From: Yponomeuta sedellus
Taxonomy: Eukaryota; Arthropoda; Insecta; Lepidoptera; Yponomeutidae
DNA: 64,000 bases
Assembly (NCBI GenBank): GCA_934045075.1
Contig: OW203726.1
Coordinates: 10,263,527 to 10,327,526 of the forward strand
Direction of reading: 5' to 3'
Below, one piece after another: positions 53,525-63,393 of this stretch. Below the pieces are notes generated by a model. It made no database searches. It was given only the letters and a program-made list of their open reading frames with translations, and was not told the origin of the DNA. How positions within the stretch are numbered: position 1 is the first letter of the stretch; each line of letters begins with the position of its first letter. Both the position numbers and the translations under genes were made by a program.

Positions 53525-53895
53525 GAGCAGTGGTAGCCTAGTGGCTAGAATATTGGACTCGGAAGCATGAGACCCAGGTTCGATTCCCAGCTCGGCCATG
53601 TACCTTTATTTATTTTCAAAGTACGCACTGAAAATAAATAAAAGTTTTGCTACACAAAATCTGTGAATTTGTGTAGCAATGCGCAATGACTGTGAAGAAA
53701 AACATTGTGAGGCAACCCGTACAATGGTTCGCTCCACTCGTATTGACTTGTCTTTCCTGTGGGCTAGGCCGGGTAAACTGGGCAAGCATCCACTCCGTCT
53801 GAAATAATGTCTCTTTTGAGTGAAGGTACCACCAGACGACGTATAAATCTCATTACGTAGATGCAAAGGCCAAAGTTTTTTTAACCTTAAATTAT
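53525..53895 (+). mobile_element. tRNA-derived SINE (family D), sense copy
   Basis: Head with A box GTGGTAGCCTAGTGGCTAGA and B box CAGGTTCGATTCCC (53525-53597). Two adjacent hairpins follow (TTATTTATTTTCA and TTGCTACACAAA with their complements). The body has GAAAAACATTGTGAGGCAAC, TTGACTTGTCTTTCCTGTGG and CATTACGTAGATGCAAAGGC. The anticodon region lacks a proper loop, so it is not a tRNA gene. Confidence 0.7.
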
Positions 53896-54056
53896 GTACA
53901 TTTTGTATAACCATAATTATATTTTTGACAAACACTGCTGGGTTGAAAAATGCGCATAGTAATAAACTACTTAGAAGGCGCATAGGGAAGTAGTGCTGTT
54001 GAGGCGCGTCTCCTGCTCGTGTTTTTCATAAAACATTACATTACACAAAACAATCG

Positions 54057-54416
54057 TTATCAACCCTTGTATGTCCCCGCTGCTGGGACACGTGTCTCTT
54101 TCTGCATCGCAGGAAAGTTAGGCCATACTTCACCATGGGGGCCAAGTCCGGGTTGGTGGAGGATTGTAAGACAGTGGCGGGCCTTACTGTCAGAAGTTAT
54201 CAACCGCCCTTAAGGCCTCTGACATGGCTTAACGACTGCCATTATATGCCAGCCGGCACCAACGGCTTAACGTGCCTTGCGAATCACGGAAGCGCTTGGG
54301 AAAATGCCACTAGCGGTAGTCACGGGACGCTCACCCATCCTGTACCTGACCGCGCCTGTTGTTGCTTAACCAAGTGATTGATTCCAATCACTCGGTTCCC
54401 CTAGGCCACGAGCGCT
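54057..54416 (-). mobile_element. 5S-like SINE, full length with 14-bp target duplication
   Basis: ACACAAAACAATCG (54043-54056) and ACACAAGACAATCG (54417-54430) match at 13 of 14 bases and define a 360-bp unit. Minus strand: CTCGTGGCCTAGGGGAACCG, the 5S-like region near 54310-54375 (TTAAGCAACAACAGGCGCGG), the body, and a 3' end in CCAGCAGCGGGGACATACAA. This is the reference copy for the family here. Confidence 0.85.
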
Positions 54417-54430
54417 ACACAAGACAATCG

Positions 54431-54825
54431 GTTTTTAATATTTCACCATTTTCAAACGAATACATGCACAGAATAGGTAGACACAAAGGTGGCAGGATCA
54501 CATTGGGGTCACCACTATAGCACATTATAGGGAAGAGCGGGTGATCGTGCTCTTCTACTATAAAGGGAAATTTCGCGCCAGGTAGATCGTATGCCTGGGG
54601 ACGGGCGTACCAACTTTTGTTTGTCGGACATTATAATTATTATTTGTCATGTGAAACATTTTTCTTGCACGACGCAGGAATAACGGAGTATGTAGTATGC
54701 GCGCAGAGTTGTGTGCTCGCCAAACCTAGATGTTTTAATATTTCCCGCCTAAATAACAGCACTGCTCACGTTCAGAAGCCTCTGGCAACTATCTTTCAAA
54801 ATCATCGTCGTCATCATCATCATCA
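54431..54825. other. No gene seen
   Basis: Mixed-composition sequence; the 98-codon frame at 54617 is not convincing. CATCGTCGTCATCATCATCA just before the next SINE is a short CAT-type run. Confidence 0.45.
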
Positions 54826-54925
54826 ACCCATTATGTCCCCACCGAGGGGCACGGGTCTCTTCTCTAAGGTAGGCATAGGCCAAACTCCACCACGGGGGCC
54901 AAGTCAGGATTAGTGGAGGCAATTA
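54826..54925 (-). mobile_element. 5S-like SINE 3' fragment
   Basis: CCCATTATGTCCCCACCGAG, GGGGCACGGGTCTCTTCTCT and CCACCACGGGGGCCAAGTCA represent the 3' third of the family in antisense. Confidence 0.7.
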
Positions 54926-55102
54926 TCTTTAAACAAACGTGGGATCCGGTCATCAAGATGTGTTCGAGTGGAAAAAAGTCGCATGGCTTATCGTCCGCCA
55001 TTGTCAGTGTAGTGTGTCGCAACCCTAATAGTGCTTTGTGATGGCTGATTGAGGGTAGTCTGAAACCTCATCAGCCGAAGATGCGAACGGGTGCCAGCCA
55101 TC

Positions 55103-55560
55103 AGTCTTCTCGTGACCACGATGACTGTAACGTCGTCGAAACGTCGAGGTAAAATAGCAGTAAATTACTACGCGATTAAGGCCCGATAATATTCTAACTA
55201 TGTTTACATGTCGCGAAAGTTTAAAATATGTTAATTATCTTTAAATATTCATATTATACGTAATTTAGGAAACAAATTTATTAGTATATGAATGAATGAA
55301 TTATTGAAGAAATTCTAACCCTTGTCCGACTTGACTACCACTGATTGAGTGAATTTGTACGTAGTAGTAAAAGGACTCCCAACCACCGTGAGAAAAAATG
55401 AGCGACTGAGGTGATCTCATGTTTCAGCGTAGCGAAATTGTTAATCCACGGTGGGTAACCAATAGTTAAAATATTTTCGTGGCTTAGTCGCGAAGTAATT
55501 TATTGCTATTTTACCTCGACATTTCGATGACGTTACAGTCATTGTGGTCACGAGAAGACT
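55103..55560. mobile_element. Inverted-repeat element with 67-bp arms
   Basis: Arms 55103-55169 and 55494-55560 are complements over 67 bp with four mismatches, all transitions and three at CpG sites. They start AGTCTTCTCGTGACCAC and contain ACGTCGAGGTAAAATAGCA. The 324-bp interior has a further small inverted pair (AACCACCGTG and CACGGTGG). Non-coding, resembling a MITE. Confidence 0.75.
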
Positions 55561-55737
55561 ATGTGTACAAGTCGCGAAAGTTTAAAATATGGGTAACCAA
55601 TAGTTGCTTCTTCAAGTAGTAATAATCGAATTATAGTTTCTTGTACATGTTGGGCCTACGTGGTGGGACACATAGAAAAGGCGTGTGGCGAAGGCTCCCA
55701 AAAGATATGTCGTCCTTTCAATTCAATTTCATAGTAA

Positions 55738-55888
55738 ACTAGCTGTGCCCCGCGCGGTAGGGAAAATTAATTGTGTTAACAGTAAAATATATTTTCCCGC
55801 AGTAAAACGTAAGCTATGTGTTAATTCAGGATATCAGCTAACTTCATACACACTCACAAACTTTTGCTTTTATAATATTAGTGTGATG
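55738..55888 (+). mobile_element. RTE-like 3' end, copy B
   Basis: CTAGCTGTGCCCCGCGCGGT, then GCTATGTGTTAATTCAGGAT, ACAAACTTTTGCTTTTATAA and TATTAGTGTGATGTGATG. It has the same block order as 17625-17850, shortened in the middle. Confidence 0.6.
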
Positions 55889-56470
55889 TGATGTAAGTGA
55901 CGAGACGACGCCCAAACAGAAGAGACAGATTCAATGAATTTTATTTACTCGGTTATTTTATTCAGATTTTACAGACATACAATAGAATAACTACTGGTAG
56001 TTAGCCAGTGTCGGCTAGGTCTACCTCACGATGGGCTGGTTGAAAGAGCGGAATGGGAGGTGAAGTGAATGGACTTACTTGGTGATGGTGGATGATGGCT
56101 CGCTTTAGCTGTTGGGCAGATGATGAGCGGTGATGGATGAGCTGATGCGTCCAGCGTACGGAGAACACTCCTGCACTGTTCACTTATAGTCTAATATTGT
56201 CAATTTATTGTTCTTTGAGCTGATAAAGTTTCTTGGTCACCAAATGTCTATCACTTCACGAGAATTCAAGCACTTATCACGCGCGTATGTCACAGTGCGA
56301 ATGTGTGTGCAGATGGCTGGATAATTTAGTAGCGAGCGACGGCACCGGAACGATCAGAATAATGAACAATGAGTGACCACAGATTCATGATTACGTCGCG
56401 TCGATTCTCGCGCGAACAACTACCCTCTACAAATACGGGGCGTGGACGGCATCTCTATGTTGCCCTCGCC
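55889..56470. other. Unassigned moderate-GC sequence
   Basis: No repeat partner in the window and no coding frame. On the minus strand there is an AATAAAATAACCGAG motif after GC-richer sequence. The stretch could be a solo LTR starting TGTAGAGGG at about 56431, but I found no matching end with target duplication. Confidence 0.35.
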
Positions 56471-56482
56471 TAAGGGCGGATA

Positions 56483-56690
56483 ATAGTACATTACTGCAGA
56501 GGCCGAGAAGTAAGGGATTGCTGGACGAGTTTGGGATAGACCTAGAACGTCTAGAACGAGTCCTGCAATCCCTGTTCCGGCCGAGGATTGTATAATGCTT
56601 TTCTCAAACAATGCGAGGAAATATTAATATTAAAATAATTACTAGGTAATTAAGAAATAATAGTTAGTTTGCCGCCTTTTTACCCGACTG
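56483..56690. repeat. Duplicated block E, copy 1
   Basis: TACATTACTGCAGAGGCCGA through AATGCTTTTCTCAAACAATG to GTTTGCCGCCTTTTTA is repeated at 57970-58192 with near identity. The centre, around GGGATTGCTGGACGAG and CGAGTCCTGCAATCCC, is an imperfect inverted repeat. This copy lacks part of the central stem present in copy 2. Confidence 0.85.
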
Positions 56691-56723
56691 CAGCGAAGGA
56701 GGGTAATGTGTTTAGTGCGTATG

Positions 56724-56754
<31 letters not shown>

Positions 56755-56925
56755 GTATGTCCGATTCTATGTTCCCTCATAACTCCTTAACCAATGGTCA
56801 GATTTTGTTAAACAAGGTGTCATTCGATTCGGCATCCTTGCGCGGGTGTCATAGGCTATATAAAATCATAATTATGCGATCAGAACCGTGACGAAAAATA
56901 AAATTCGTTAAGAAGCTTCGTTAAA
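56691..56925. repeat. Unassigned repeat-like stretch with (ATGT)n
   Basis: ACCCGACTGCAGCGAAGGAG followed by a short ATGT run at 56718-56752 and CATAACTCCTTAACCAATGG. The CCCGACTGCAG motif recurs inverted at 59730-59790 and near 59948. No gene. Confidence 0.45.
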
Positions 56926-57973
56926 GTACAGCTAGGAGCCACTAGATGGCGCTGTTATATTTAGTTTATTGAATTCGAATACTAATATTATTGAACTACC
57001 CCCAACAGGTGTGAAATATTTAAAACAGAATTTTGCGGATGACGTAGGTTACATAAAATCAGCATTAATAGAGAACCAACGGAACAAAAAATTACATTTA
57101 CTTCTAAGCAATTAAAGTACCACTTTTAGCCACTTGATGGCGCTGCTATATTTTATTTATTCTAATACATGTGTATACATAATTTCGGCTTTGGTCTACA
57201 TGCAAACAAACCATTTATAGAATCGGTACAAATGCGGAAAGAAATAATTCCTATAAAGTGGTTTGATCCTTCTAGATCATTCATTTAATTAAAAAATATA
57301 ATTTTGTTTAACTACGCCTAGCACGTGCAAAGTATTTAAAAGAGAATTTTGCGGGTGTCGTTGATTACATAAAATCAGCATTAATAGAGAACAAACGCAA
57401 CACAAATAATATTCACTTCTAAGTAATTAAAGTACTGTAGCATTAGTTCCTCTACCCAACCACAGATGGCGCTGTTTGTGTTCTAAATTGCGGTATGGTT
57501 TTGTCCGAAGGCCCTACATAATATTAAACAAAATTGGATAGTATTTGAGCACTCGACCAATGACTACGACCAATACTGACTGTCCACTAATAATTGGCAC
57601 GACTAGTGACGCAGGTAATATACCTCGCTTTGCGCTGTGGTGCGAGTAGTACAGTTACTAATCCGTAATCCTTAGTAAGTTTCATATTGCTTCAATAAAT
57701 AGATCCCTAAGTACGTGCTGTCGTGCTGAAACAACGTTTCTCTTCTTGTCTGCTGAAACCCTGTCCTACAGTACCACTTTTAGCCACTAGATGGCGCTGG
57801 CGTATATTTATTCTAGTACATGTATAAATTTACATAATATCAGCTTTGCTCTACATGTAAACAAACCGTCTATAGAAACGGTATAAGTGCTGAAAGAAAT
57901 AATGCCAATAAAGTGTTTATTTCTTTCTACGCCATTCGTTTATCTCATTAATTTAAGAAATATCAACCTCATA
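56926..57973. repeat. 315-bp tandem repeat, three partial units, split by a solo LTR
   Basis: Units begin GTACCACTTTTAGCCAC... at 57117 and 57432 (315 bp apart), with a first, internally deleted unit from 56936. Shared blocks are ACTAGATGGCGCTG, TACATGCAAACAAACC, TACATAAAATCAGCATTAAT and CACTTCTAAG. The third unit is interrupted at its fourth base by the LTR at 57436. Confidence 0.8.
57436..57770. mobile_element. Solo LTR, 335 bp, 4-bp target duplication GTAC
   Basis: The sequence begins TGTAGCATTAG and ends CTGTCCTACA, with GTAC at 57432-57435 and 57771-57774. Removing it plus one GTAC restores the tandem unit exactly (AAAGTACCACTTTTAGCC, as at 57114). CTTCAATAAATAGATCCC could hold the polyadenylation signal. 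No internal retroviral sequence is next to it, so it is a recombined solo LTR, probably of a Ty3/gypsy-type element. Orientation is likely plus from the AATAAA. Confidence 0.8.
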
Positions 57974-58192
57974 GGGGGTAATAATACATTACTGCAGAGG
58001 CCGAGAAGTAAGGGATTGCTGGACGAGTTTGGGATAGACGGCCGAGTCGTCGACGAGGCCGTCTAGAACGAGTCCTGCAATCCCTGCTCCGGCCGAGGAT
58101 TGTATAATGCTTTTCTCAAACAATGCGAGGAAATATTAATATTAAAATAATTACTAGGTAATTAAGAAATAATAGTTTAGTTTGCCGCCTTT
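57970..58192. repeat. Duplicated block E, copy 2
   Basis: Matches 56483-56690. It contains an extra central palindrome, AGACGGCC...GGCCGTCT around GAGTCGTCGACGA. This nests inside the AGGGATTGC/GCAATCCCT inverted pair to form a long stem. Confidence 0.85.
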
Positions 58193-58505
58193 TTATTTTT
58201 TAAATACACTAACATATTTGAGCACCATGTTTAACCGCACAAAAACCAATACCATAGATTGTTTTTTTTTTAATCTTGCAAGTATGCTTACAGAACTTAG
58301 TAGGTGGTTGGCTGTATGTAATTTTTCCTTGGTCAGTTTAATTTTAGTAAGTAAATTTAAAAAGTTAGAGCAGCGGACGGTAATGGATTTTCATACTTAC
58401 TTTACTGGCTCAGGCCAGTAAAGTGAGGCGGGAGCCATAAAAGAGAAACTTTGTGGCTTTATTTCATGGTAATAACACAAACATTTCCGAGCATGTTTGA
58501 GAAAA
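58193..58505. repeat. Duplicated block F, copy 1
   Basis: ACTAACATATTTGAGCACCA, AGTAGGTGGTTGGCTGTATG and GCGGGAGCCATAAAAGAGAA recur at 59975-60310 with near identity. This copy has an 11-bp hairpin, ACTTTACTGGC-TCAG-GCCAGTAAAGT, which is absent from copy 2. Confidence 0.85.
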
Positions 58506-58869
58506 AATAATTAATTTCTTAACACTGATATTAATTTCCTACTGACACTTAGACCAAAACTAACTGAACAAAATATATAAAGTGTAGCATGTAACTCCTT
58601 TTCCCCTGTGCGGTCATAGTCAGACAAGCTGGGTTCAAAGAAGAAACAATAAATGATAAAAAAATATTTGAACGCTCTCACTGGTAACCGAAGACGGATC
58701 CTCCGTGACCTCGTATCGTATACCTAAATATTCAGTAAAATTTTTCAATGCTTTAGGGGGCCACCTCAAGATGAATTTGTTATAGTTTCATTTTAATACC
58801 GGTAATATTTTGGCATTCAGAAAACCAAGATTTTGTATGTCTCCACGCCCATGCCACAACTCTAAATAA
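58506..58869. other. No gene seen
   Basis: AT-rich, unassigned sequence between block F and the GC-rich GGCCGAAGGCC cluster. Confidence 0.45.
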
Positions 58870-59210
58870 CTACGCCAGGCCGAAGGCCGAGCCCCATCAT
58901 GCGGGTGCGAGGAAACTTGCCGCGACGAGGTTGAAGGCCGAGCTCAATACAGGTCGCGGCACGGCCGAAGGCTGTGAAGCGGGCTAGAGGAATACTCCCA
59001 CGGCGATTCCAAATGCTGAGCTCTATTTACGCTGATGCCAAATGGAGAGACTATAAGCGCGGCCGAAGGCCGCGACAGTTACTTAAAGTTGCTGTTAGGA
59101 GGAAACCTGTCGCGCCTTTGCACAGGCCGCGGCTAAAGGCTCAGACCATTTATGTTCCCATTTACAAGTCCTTATTCTAAGTAATTAGCGAGACCGAAGA
59201 CTGGGCCCAG
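58870..59210. repeat. Cluster of GGCCGAAGGCC-type hairpin motifs
   Basis: GGCCGAAGGCCGAG (58878), TTGAAGGCCGAG (58931), CGGCCGAAGGCTGTG (58962), GCGGCCGAAGGCCGC (59059), GCGGCTAAAGGC (59128) and GACCGAAGACTGG (59192). Each is a tiny GGCC-GAA-GGCC stem-loop or a decayed version. The stretch is GC-rich in an AT-rich setting. The 68-codon frame at 58974 reflects this composition and has no known motif. Confidence 0.6.
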
Positions 59211-59697
59211 CAATGCAAGCACGAAGAATTCTACTCTGGAGATGTCGAAAGCTGAGCGCCTTTCAGGTCGAAGAGATAATTCGTGACTATTCCAGTCCCC
59301 ACCTACAATCGTTAACATTAAATAACTAGGTGCAGTGGAGCGTTTTTAGGCTACATAAAAAACAGACAATTTATGTAAGGATAATAAAGAAAAAAATCTG
59401 TCGTTTCCTTTGCAAATATTCTAGATAGTTTAACACCATTAGACCATATTCATTATACTAGCTAAAAAATATCGTACGACATAAATTTTTAATGCAGGCA
59501 GGTGGTACCTATGACTATATCAAACAAGTATATCAGTAAAAATATTTATGATTTGCCGAGACATGTCCATTGTCGAACAAAAGAAAATAAAGCAATAAAC
59601 TAAAATTCATTTAGGAAATAAAATAATATAACGATTTAAAGCATGTAAACAGAACAGATGGACCTTTAAATTTTATCGTTTTAAAATTGTCGTTTTA
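59211..59697. other. No gene seen
   Basis: AT-rich, unassigned sequence, ending at the left arm of the 51-bp hairpin. Confidence 0.45.
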
Positions 59698-59818
59698 AAA
59701 CTGTTGCATTTATTATTTTATATAAAATGTTGCAGTCGGGACCCATTACTGTTTGTTTAAAGTCCTCTAATGGGTCCCGACTGCATCATTTTATATAAAA
59801 TAATAAATGCAACAGTTT
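59698..59818. repeat. Hairpin with 51-bp arms (one mismatch)
   Basis: Left arm 59698-59748 starts AAACTGTTGCATTTATTATT and ends TCGGGACCCATTA. Right arm 59768-59818 is its complement with a single T/A mismatch. The loop is 19 bases. The inner end TGCAGTCGGGACCC is related to CCCGACTGCAG at 56691 and GCAGTCGGGTTC near 59948. It may be a small fold-back transposon. Confidence 0.85.
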
Positions 59819-59974
59819 GAGCAAATAATGCTTATAAAGTTATATAATTTGGTCCCTCAAATAAAGCAGCATGAACTCTTCTGATTCGACATTAGCATTT
59901 GAAAATAAAATTATCTTATTTTTTCCCTTTCAGTTGATTTATCACTGCAGTCGGGTTCTTTTATTTTTTTAAAT

Positions 59975-60310
59975 ATTTTTTTTTTATTTTATAAATATAC
60001 TAACATATTTGAGCACCATGTTTAACCGCACAAAAACCAATACCATACATTGTTTTTTTTTTAAATCTTGCAAGTATGCTTACAGAACTTAGTAGGTGGT
60101 TGGCTGTATGTAATTTTTCCTTGGTCAGTTTAATTTTAGTAAGTAAATTTAAAATGTTAGAGCAGCGGACGGTAATGGATTTTCATATTTGAACGGTAAT
60201 GGATTTTTATATCGGTAATGGACTTCATGAGGCGGGAGCCATAAAAGAGAAACTTTGTGGCTTTATTTCATGGTAATAACACAAAAATTTCCGAGCATGT
60301 TTGAGAAAAC
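59975..60310. repeat. Duplicated block F, copy 2
   Basis: Matches 58193-58505. In place of the hairpin of copy 1 it has three short GGTAATGGA repeats (60169, 60193 and 60211). Confidence 0.85.
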
Positions 60311-60384
60311 AAAATTTCAGTTGTAGTGTGATTTGTATTGTTATTGATCTAAATAATAATAAAGAATTTTGTAAGAGCACGCGC

Positions 60385-60672
60385 GGTGATTAAGTCCACT
60401 CTCCTCTCTCTCTCTCTCTCTCTCTCTGAGAGAAGTTAGTTAGCCCTGAGATTTTTGCTCTTAGCCTCATAGTTGGCCATTGCACGCAGCAAAGAAGTGT
60501 GTTAACACTACAGACCATAGGGTTTCCTCACGATGTTTCTCTTTACCGTTAGCGAATGATATTGCTACTATAACTTCATAAATGTACATAACTTAGAAAA
60601 CAAAGTCTTTGGTGCATGTCCACGGGATTAGAACCTACGAACTCCCGATGCAACTGTTCCGCTACCGCTCTT
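60385..60672 (-). mobile_element. tRNA-derived SINE (family D), with (CT)n
   Basis: A CT run at 60402-60427 precedes the body. GGTTTCCTCACGATGTTTCT, ACCGTTAGCGAATGATATTG and a decayed tRNA-like end (GATTAGAACCTACGAACTCC, CCGCTACCGCTC) follow. Confidence 0.65.
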
Positions 60673-61061
60673 TGAGATAAGGCATGAGCCACCCACATAA
60701 ACTGCTTACAAGTAAGTTCTTCCTATTCATTTTGTCGGATAACTTGGAATTATACTTGTTCCTATTTAATTTTAATAGCACACTTGCATGTAAGTACATA
60801 CCTACAAGTCCAATTTTGCAGCAAGAGGTTGAATAATTCTGCTTCTCCGTTGTGCACAAAACAAACATAGCGGGGAAGGAAATTGACGGAGCGGGCTTCG
60901 TGCCTCCGTGTCGCAAGGGAGTTACATTTGGTGGCTTCTATTATTTAATTGGTTTAGGCTTGCCTGTTTCTGTTTGTTCTATGCAGCCAGCGTTATAATT
61001 CACCTGCCTTGTGCGGATAATCCACTGGCATGTTTTGAATTATTATTGCTACTTTTTCATG
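60673..61061. other. No gene seen
   Basis: Frames of 84 (minus, 60662) and 67 (plus, 60908) codons overlap here and have no recognised motifs. Confidence 0.45.
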
Positions 61062-61180
61062 TAGCTATGTACGTATCGCTGCAGGCCACGGGCCTTCTCA
61101 CAGAGACATAGAGGGAGAGAGTCTTAGCTTAATTAGCAAGCACGCCCACCGTGGATTTGCAATTTCAAGCGCTGAAGAAT
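61062..61180 (-). mobile_element. SINE (family D) distal fragment
   Basis: CTGCAGGCCACGGGCCTTCT, GAGAGAGTCTTAGCTTAATT and GCACGCCCACCGTGGATTTG, as in 43262 and 51075. Confidence 0.5.
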
Positions 61181-61285
61181 TTGATAACCTATTTAAAGGA
61201 AAACGACGTGTGGAGTTAAAAAGTTAATTATCTATTTCTATAATATAAAAATGAATCGCTGAATGTGTTGGTTGAAGCGCTCGTG

Positions 61286-61640
61286 GCCTAGGCGAATCGA
61301 GTGATTGGAATCAATCACTTGGTTTAGCAACAACAGGCGCGGTCAGGTACGGGATTGGTGAGCGTCCCGTGACTGCCGCTAGTGGCATTTATCCGAGCGA
61401 TTCCGTGCTTCGCAAGGTACGTTAAGCCGTTGGTGCCGGCTGTCATATAATGGCAGTCGTTAAGCCATGTCAGAGGCCTTATGGGCGGCTTGATAACTTC
61501 TGACTGTAAGGCCTGCCACTGTCTTACAATCCTCCACCAACCCGGACTTGGCCCCCGTGGTGGAGTATATGGCCTAACCTTCCTGCGAGGCAATAAGAGA
61601 CCCGTGCCTCGGCAGTGGGGACAACAAGGGTTGATAACGA
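61286..61640 (+). mobile_element. 5S-like SINE, full length, sense copy
   Basis: CTCGTGGCCTAGGCGAATCG, then AACAACAGGCGCGGTCAGGT, the body and CAGTGGGGACAACAAGGGTT. Flanks TGTGTTGGTTGAAGCGC and TGTGTTGGCAAGCGC are similar and may be a diverged target duplication. Confidence 0.8.
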
Positions 61641-61925
61641 TAACGATTGTGTTGGCAAGCGCAAATCTCGAGAGCAGCTAAACTGATTTCACTAATTCTT
61701 TTTTTACAATATTCCTTGAAGTAGGTACGAGGATTCTTAGGGAGAGAAAAATAAAAAAAATAAAGAATCGACTGTTAGGCGGTACGAAGTTCGCTGGGTC
61801 AGCTAGTATATTATAATTTAAGTCGCGTTTTCATAATCTGAGTACACTCGGGCAGAGTGAGCTATTTTAGTTACTAAGATGTTGTTACTAAGATTACTGT
61901 TAATCGTGTCGTGGATACCTGCGAT
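61641..61925. other. No gene seen
   Basis: AT-rich sequence with an AAATAAAAAAAATAAAG run. ACGAAGTTCGCTGGGTCAGC at about 61787 looks like the start of an RTE-type fragment. Confidence 0.4.
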
Positions 61926-61930
61926 CATAT

Positions 61931-62109
61931 ACTATTAACAGACGATCGAACTTGGTACGGGCCTGACAGCGGATTCAGTGCGCCTTATACCATATCCGTA
62001 TGTCTGGAAAGTATTGTCTGCCGTACATAATTAGTACTATTTCGTGTTCGCTAGGTCCGATGGCCCAGTCCGCTGTCCGCCCCGTACCAAGTTCGATCGT
62101 CTGTTAATA
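61931..62109. mobile_element. MITE (TATTAACAG family), copy 2, well preserved
   Basis: The left end ATTAACAGACGATCGAACTT, GGTACGGG... is complemented at the right by CCCGTACCAAGTTCGATCGT and CTGTTAAT. Arms are about 45 bp with few mismatches. The interior is non-coding. Confidence 0.75.
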
Positions 62110-62127
62110 CTATTAGTATACTCTGAT

Positions 62128-62490
62128 CGATATCAACCCTTGTATGTCCCCATTGCCGGGGCACGGGTCTCTTCCTGCACAGGAAGGTTAGGCCATACTC
62201 CACCACGGGGGCCAAGTCCGGATTGATGGAGGATTGTAAGACAGTGGCGGGACTTACTGTCAGAAGTTATCAAGCCGCCCATAAACCCTCTGACATGGCT
62301 TAACGACTGCCATTACATAATAACTGGCACCAACGGCTTAGCGTGTCTTGCGAAGAACGGAAGCGCTTGGAAAAAATGCCACTAGTGGTAGTCACGGGAC
62401 GGCCACCCATCCTGCACTGGACCGCGCCTGTTGTGGCTTAATTCAAGTGATTGATTCCAATCTCTCGGTTCGACTAGGCCACGAGTGCTT
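62128..62490 (-). mobile_element. 5S-like SINE, full length, antisense copy
   Basis: ATCAACCCTTGTATGTCCCC at the left is the 3' end; CACCCATCCTGCACTGGACC and AATCTCTCGGTTCGACTAGG at the right form the 5S-like head. No clear target duplication. Confidence 0.8.
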
Positions 62491-63325
62491 CTAATAAAAA
62501 CGGCCTATTCATGACATTACTAAGATCACAGGTATACATGATAGAAGTAGCTTCCGAATAGCTTAACTAGGTCACTAAGTCTGAGCGTAGTAAAATCGTG
62601 AAGCTCTATTCCTATGATGCAATTTCTAACGACAACGAGGATTTTTCCTTCTTACGTCGGGATACAGAAGCTATGTGAAATGTTCCTGATTGTTAATGTG
62701 GATCACAAACACTGCCGTTGGCATTTTCGTTTTGGGAGGAAAATTCGTGAACGCGTGCTGTAGGGTGCTACGAGGTTAGTGTATAATATTTGTGCGGTTT
62801 GAGCAAACGAAAGGGGGTTTATTAGCGTAGGGTAAAATAGAAAGTATTCGGAAGCAGGTTACCTGCATGCAGTGATTAATTAAATTTGAACAAGCGAAAG
62901 AGGTTTGCCAATACCGTGGCAAATGGTAAACCGTGGCATACCGGCTTCCGGTATACAGGCAAGCGTGACAAGCGTGTAATACAGGGCATCCCACGGCTGT
63001 GGCATATGAAGGGAAAGTACCTACTTTATTATGTATAACGAACATTATACTGAAAGAAAACATTGTTTTAATAAAAAAAAAACAATTTAAACTGCATTCA
63101 CACATTTATAAATTATTACATGGTTAAACCGGGAATCGAACAAGCTATATGAGGAACAATATTACCCAATAGAATTATCAAACTGGTCGAGAGGTTTCAT
63201 CATAAGCATGATTTTTTGATATATAACAAATTGTCAGAAATAAAAGAAAGACCACGAAATTTAACTTTCAAGTATTGCTACTATAAGTTATATTTAATAC
63301 TTATACTTATTAAATCATGGCTACA
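62491..63325. other. No supported gene
   Basis: AT-rich. ACCGGCTTCCGGTATACAGG near 62940 is a LINE-tail trace. The 109-codon minus frame at 62776 has no family motif. Confidence 0.45.
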
Positions 63326-63393
63326 TGCCGGGATTCAAACCCACGACCTCCTGAATGTGAGGCCGGCTTTCTACTGCTGCGCTACCGCATTCT
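63326..63393 (-). mobile_element. tRNA-like SINE head, isolated
   Basis: Minus strand: GCGGTAGCGCAGCAGTAGAA (A box) and GTGGGTTTGAATCCCGG (B box). The acceptor stem does not close, and the B box has a T in the usual TTCGA. Probably a SINE fragment rather than a tRNA gene. Confidence 0.5.

Noticed and set aside
55889..56431. A second solo LTR starting TGTAGAGGG on the minus strand
   Set aside because: I found no matching target duplication or convincing other end.
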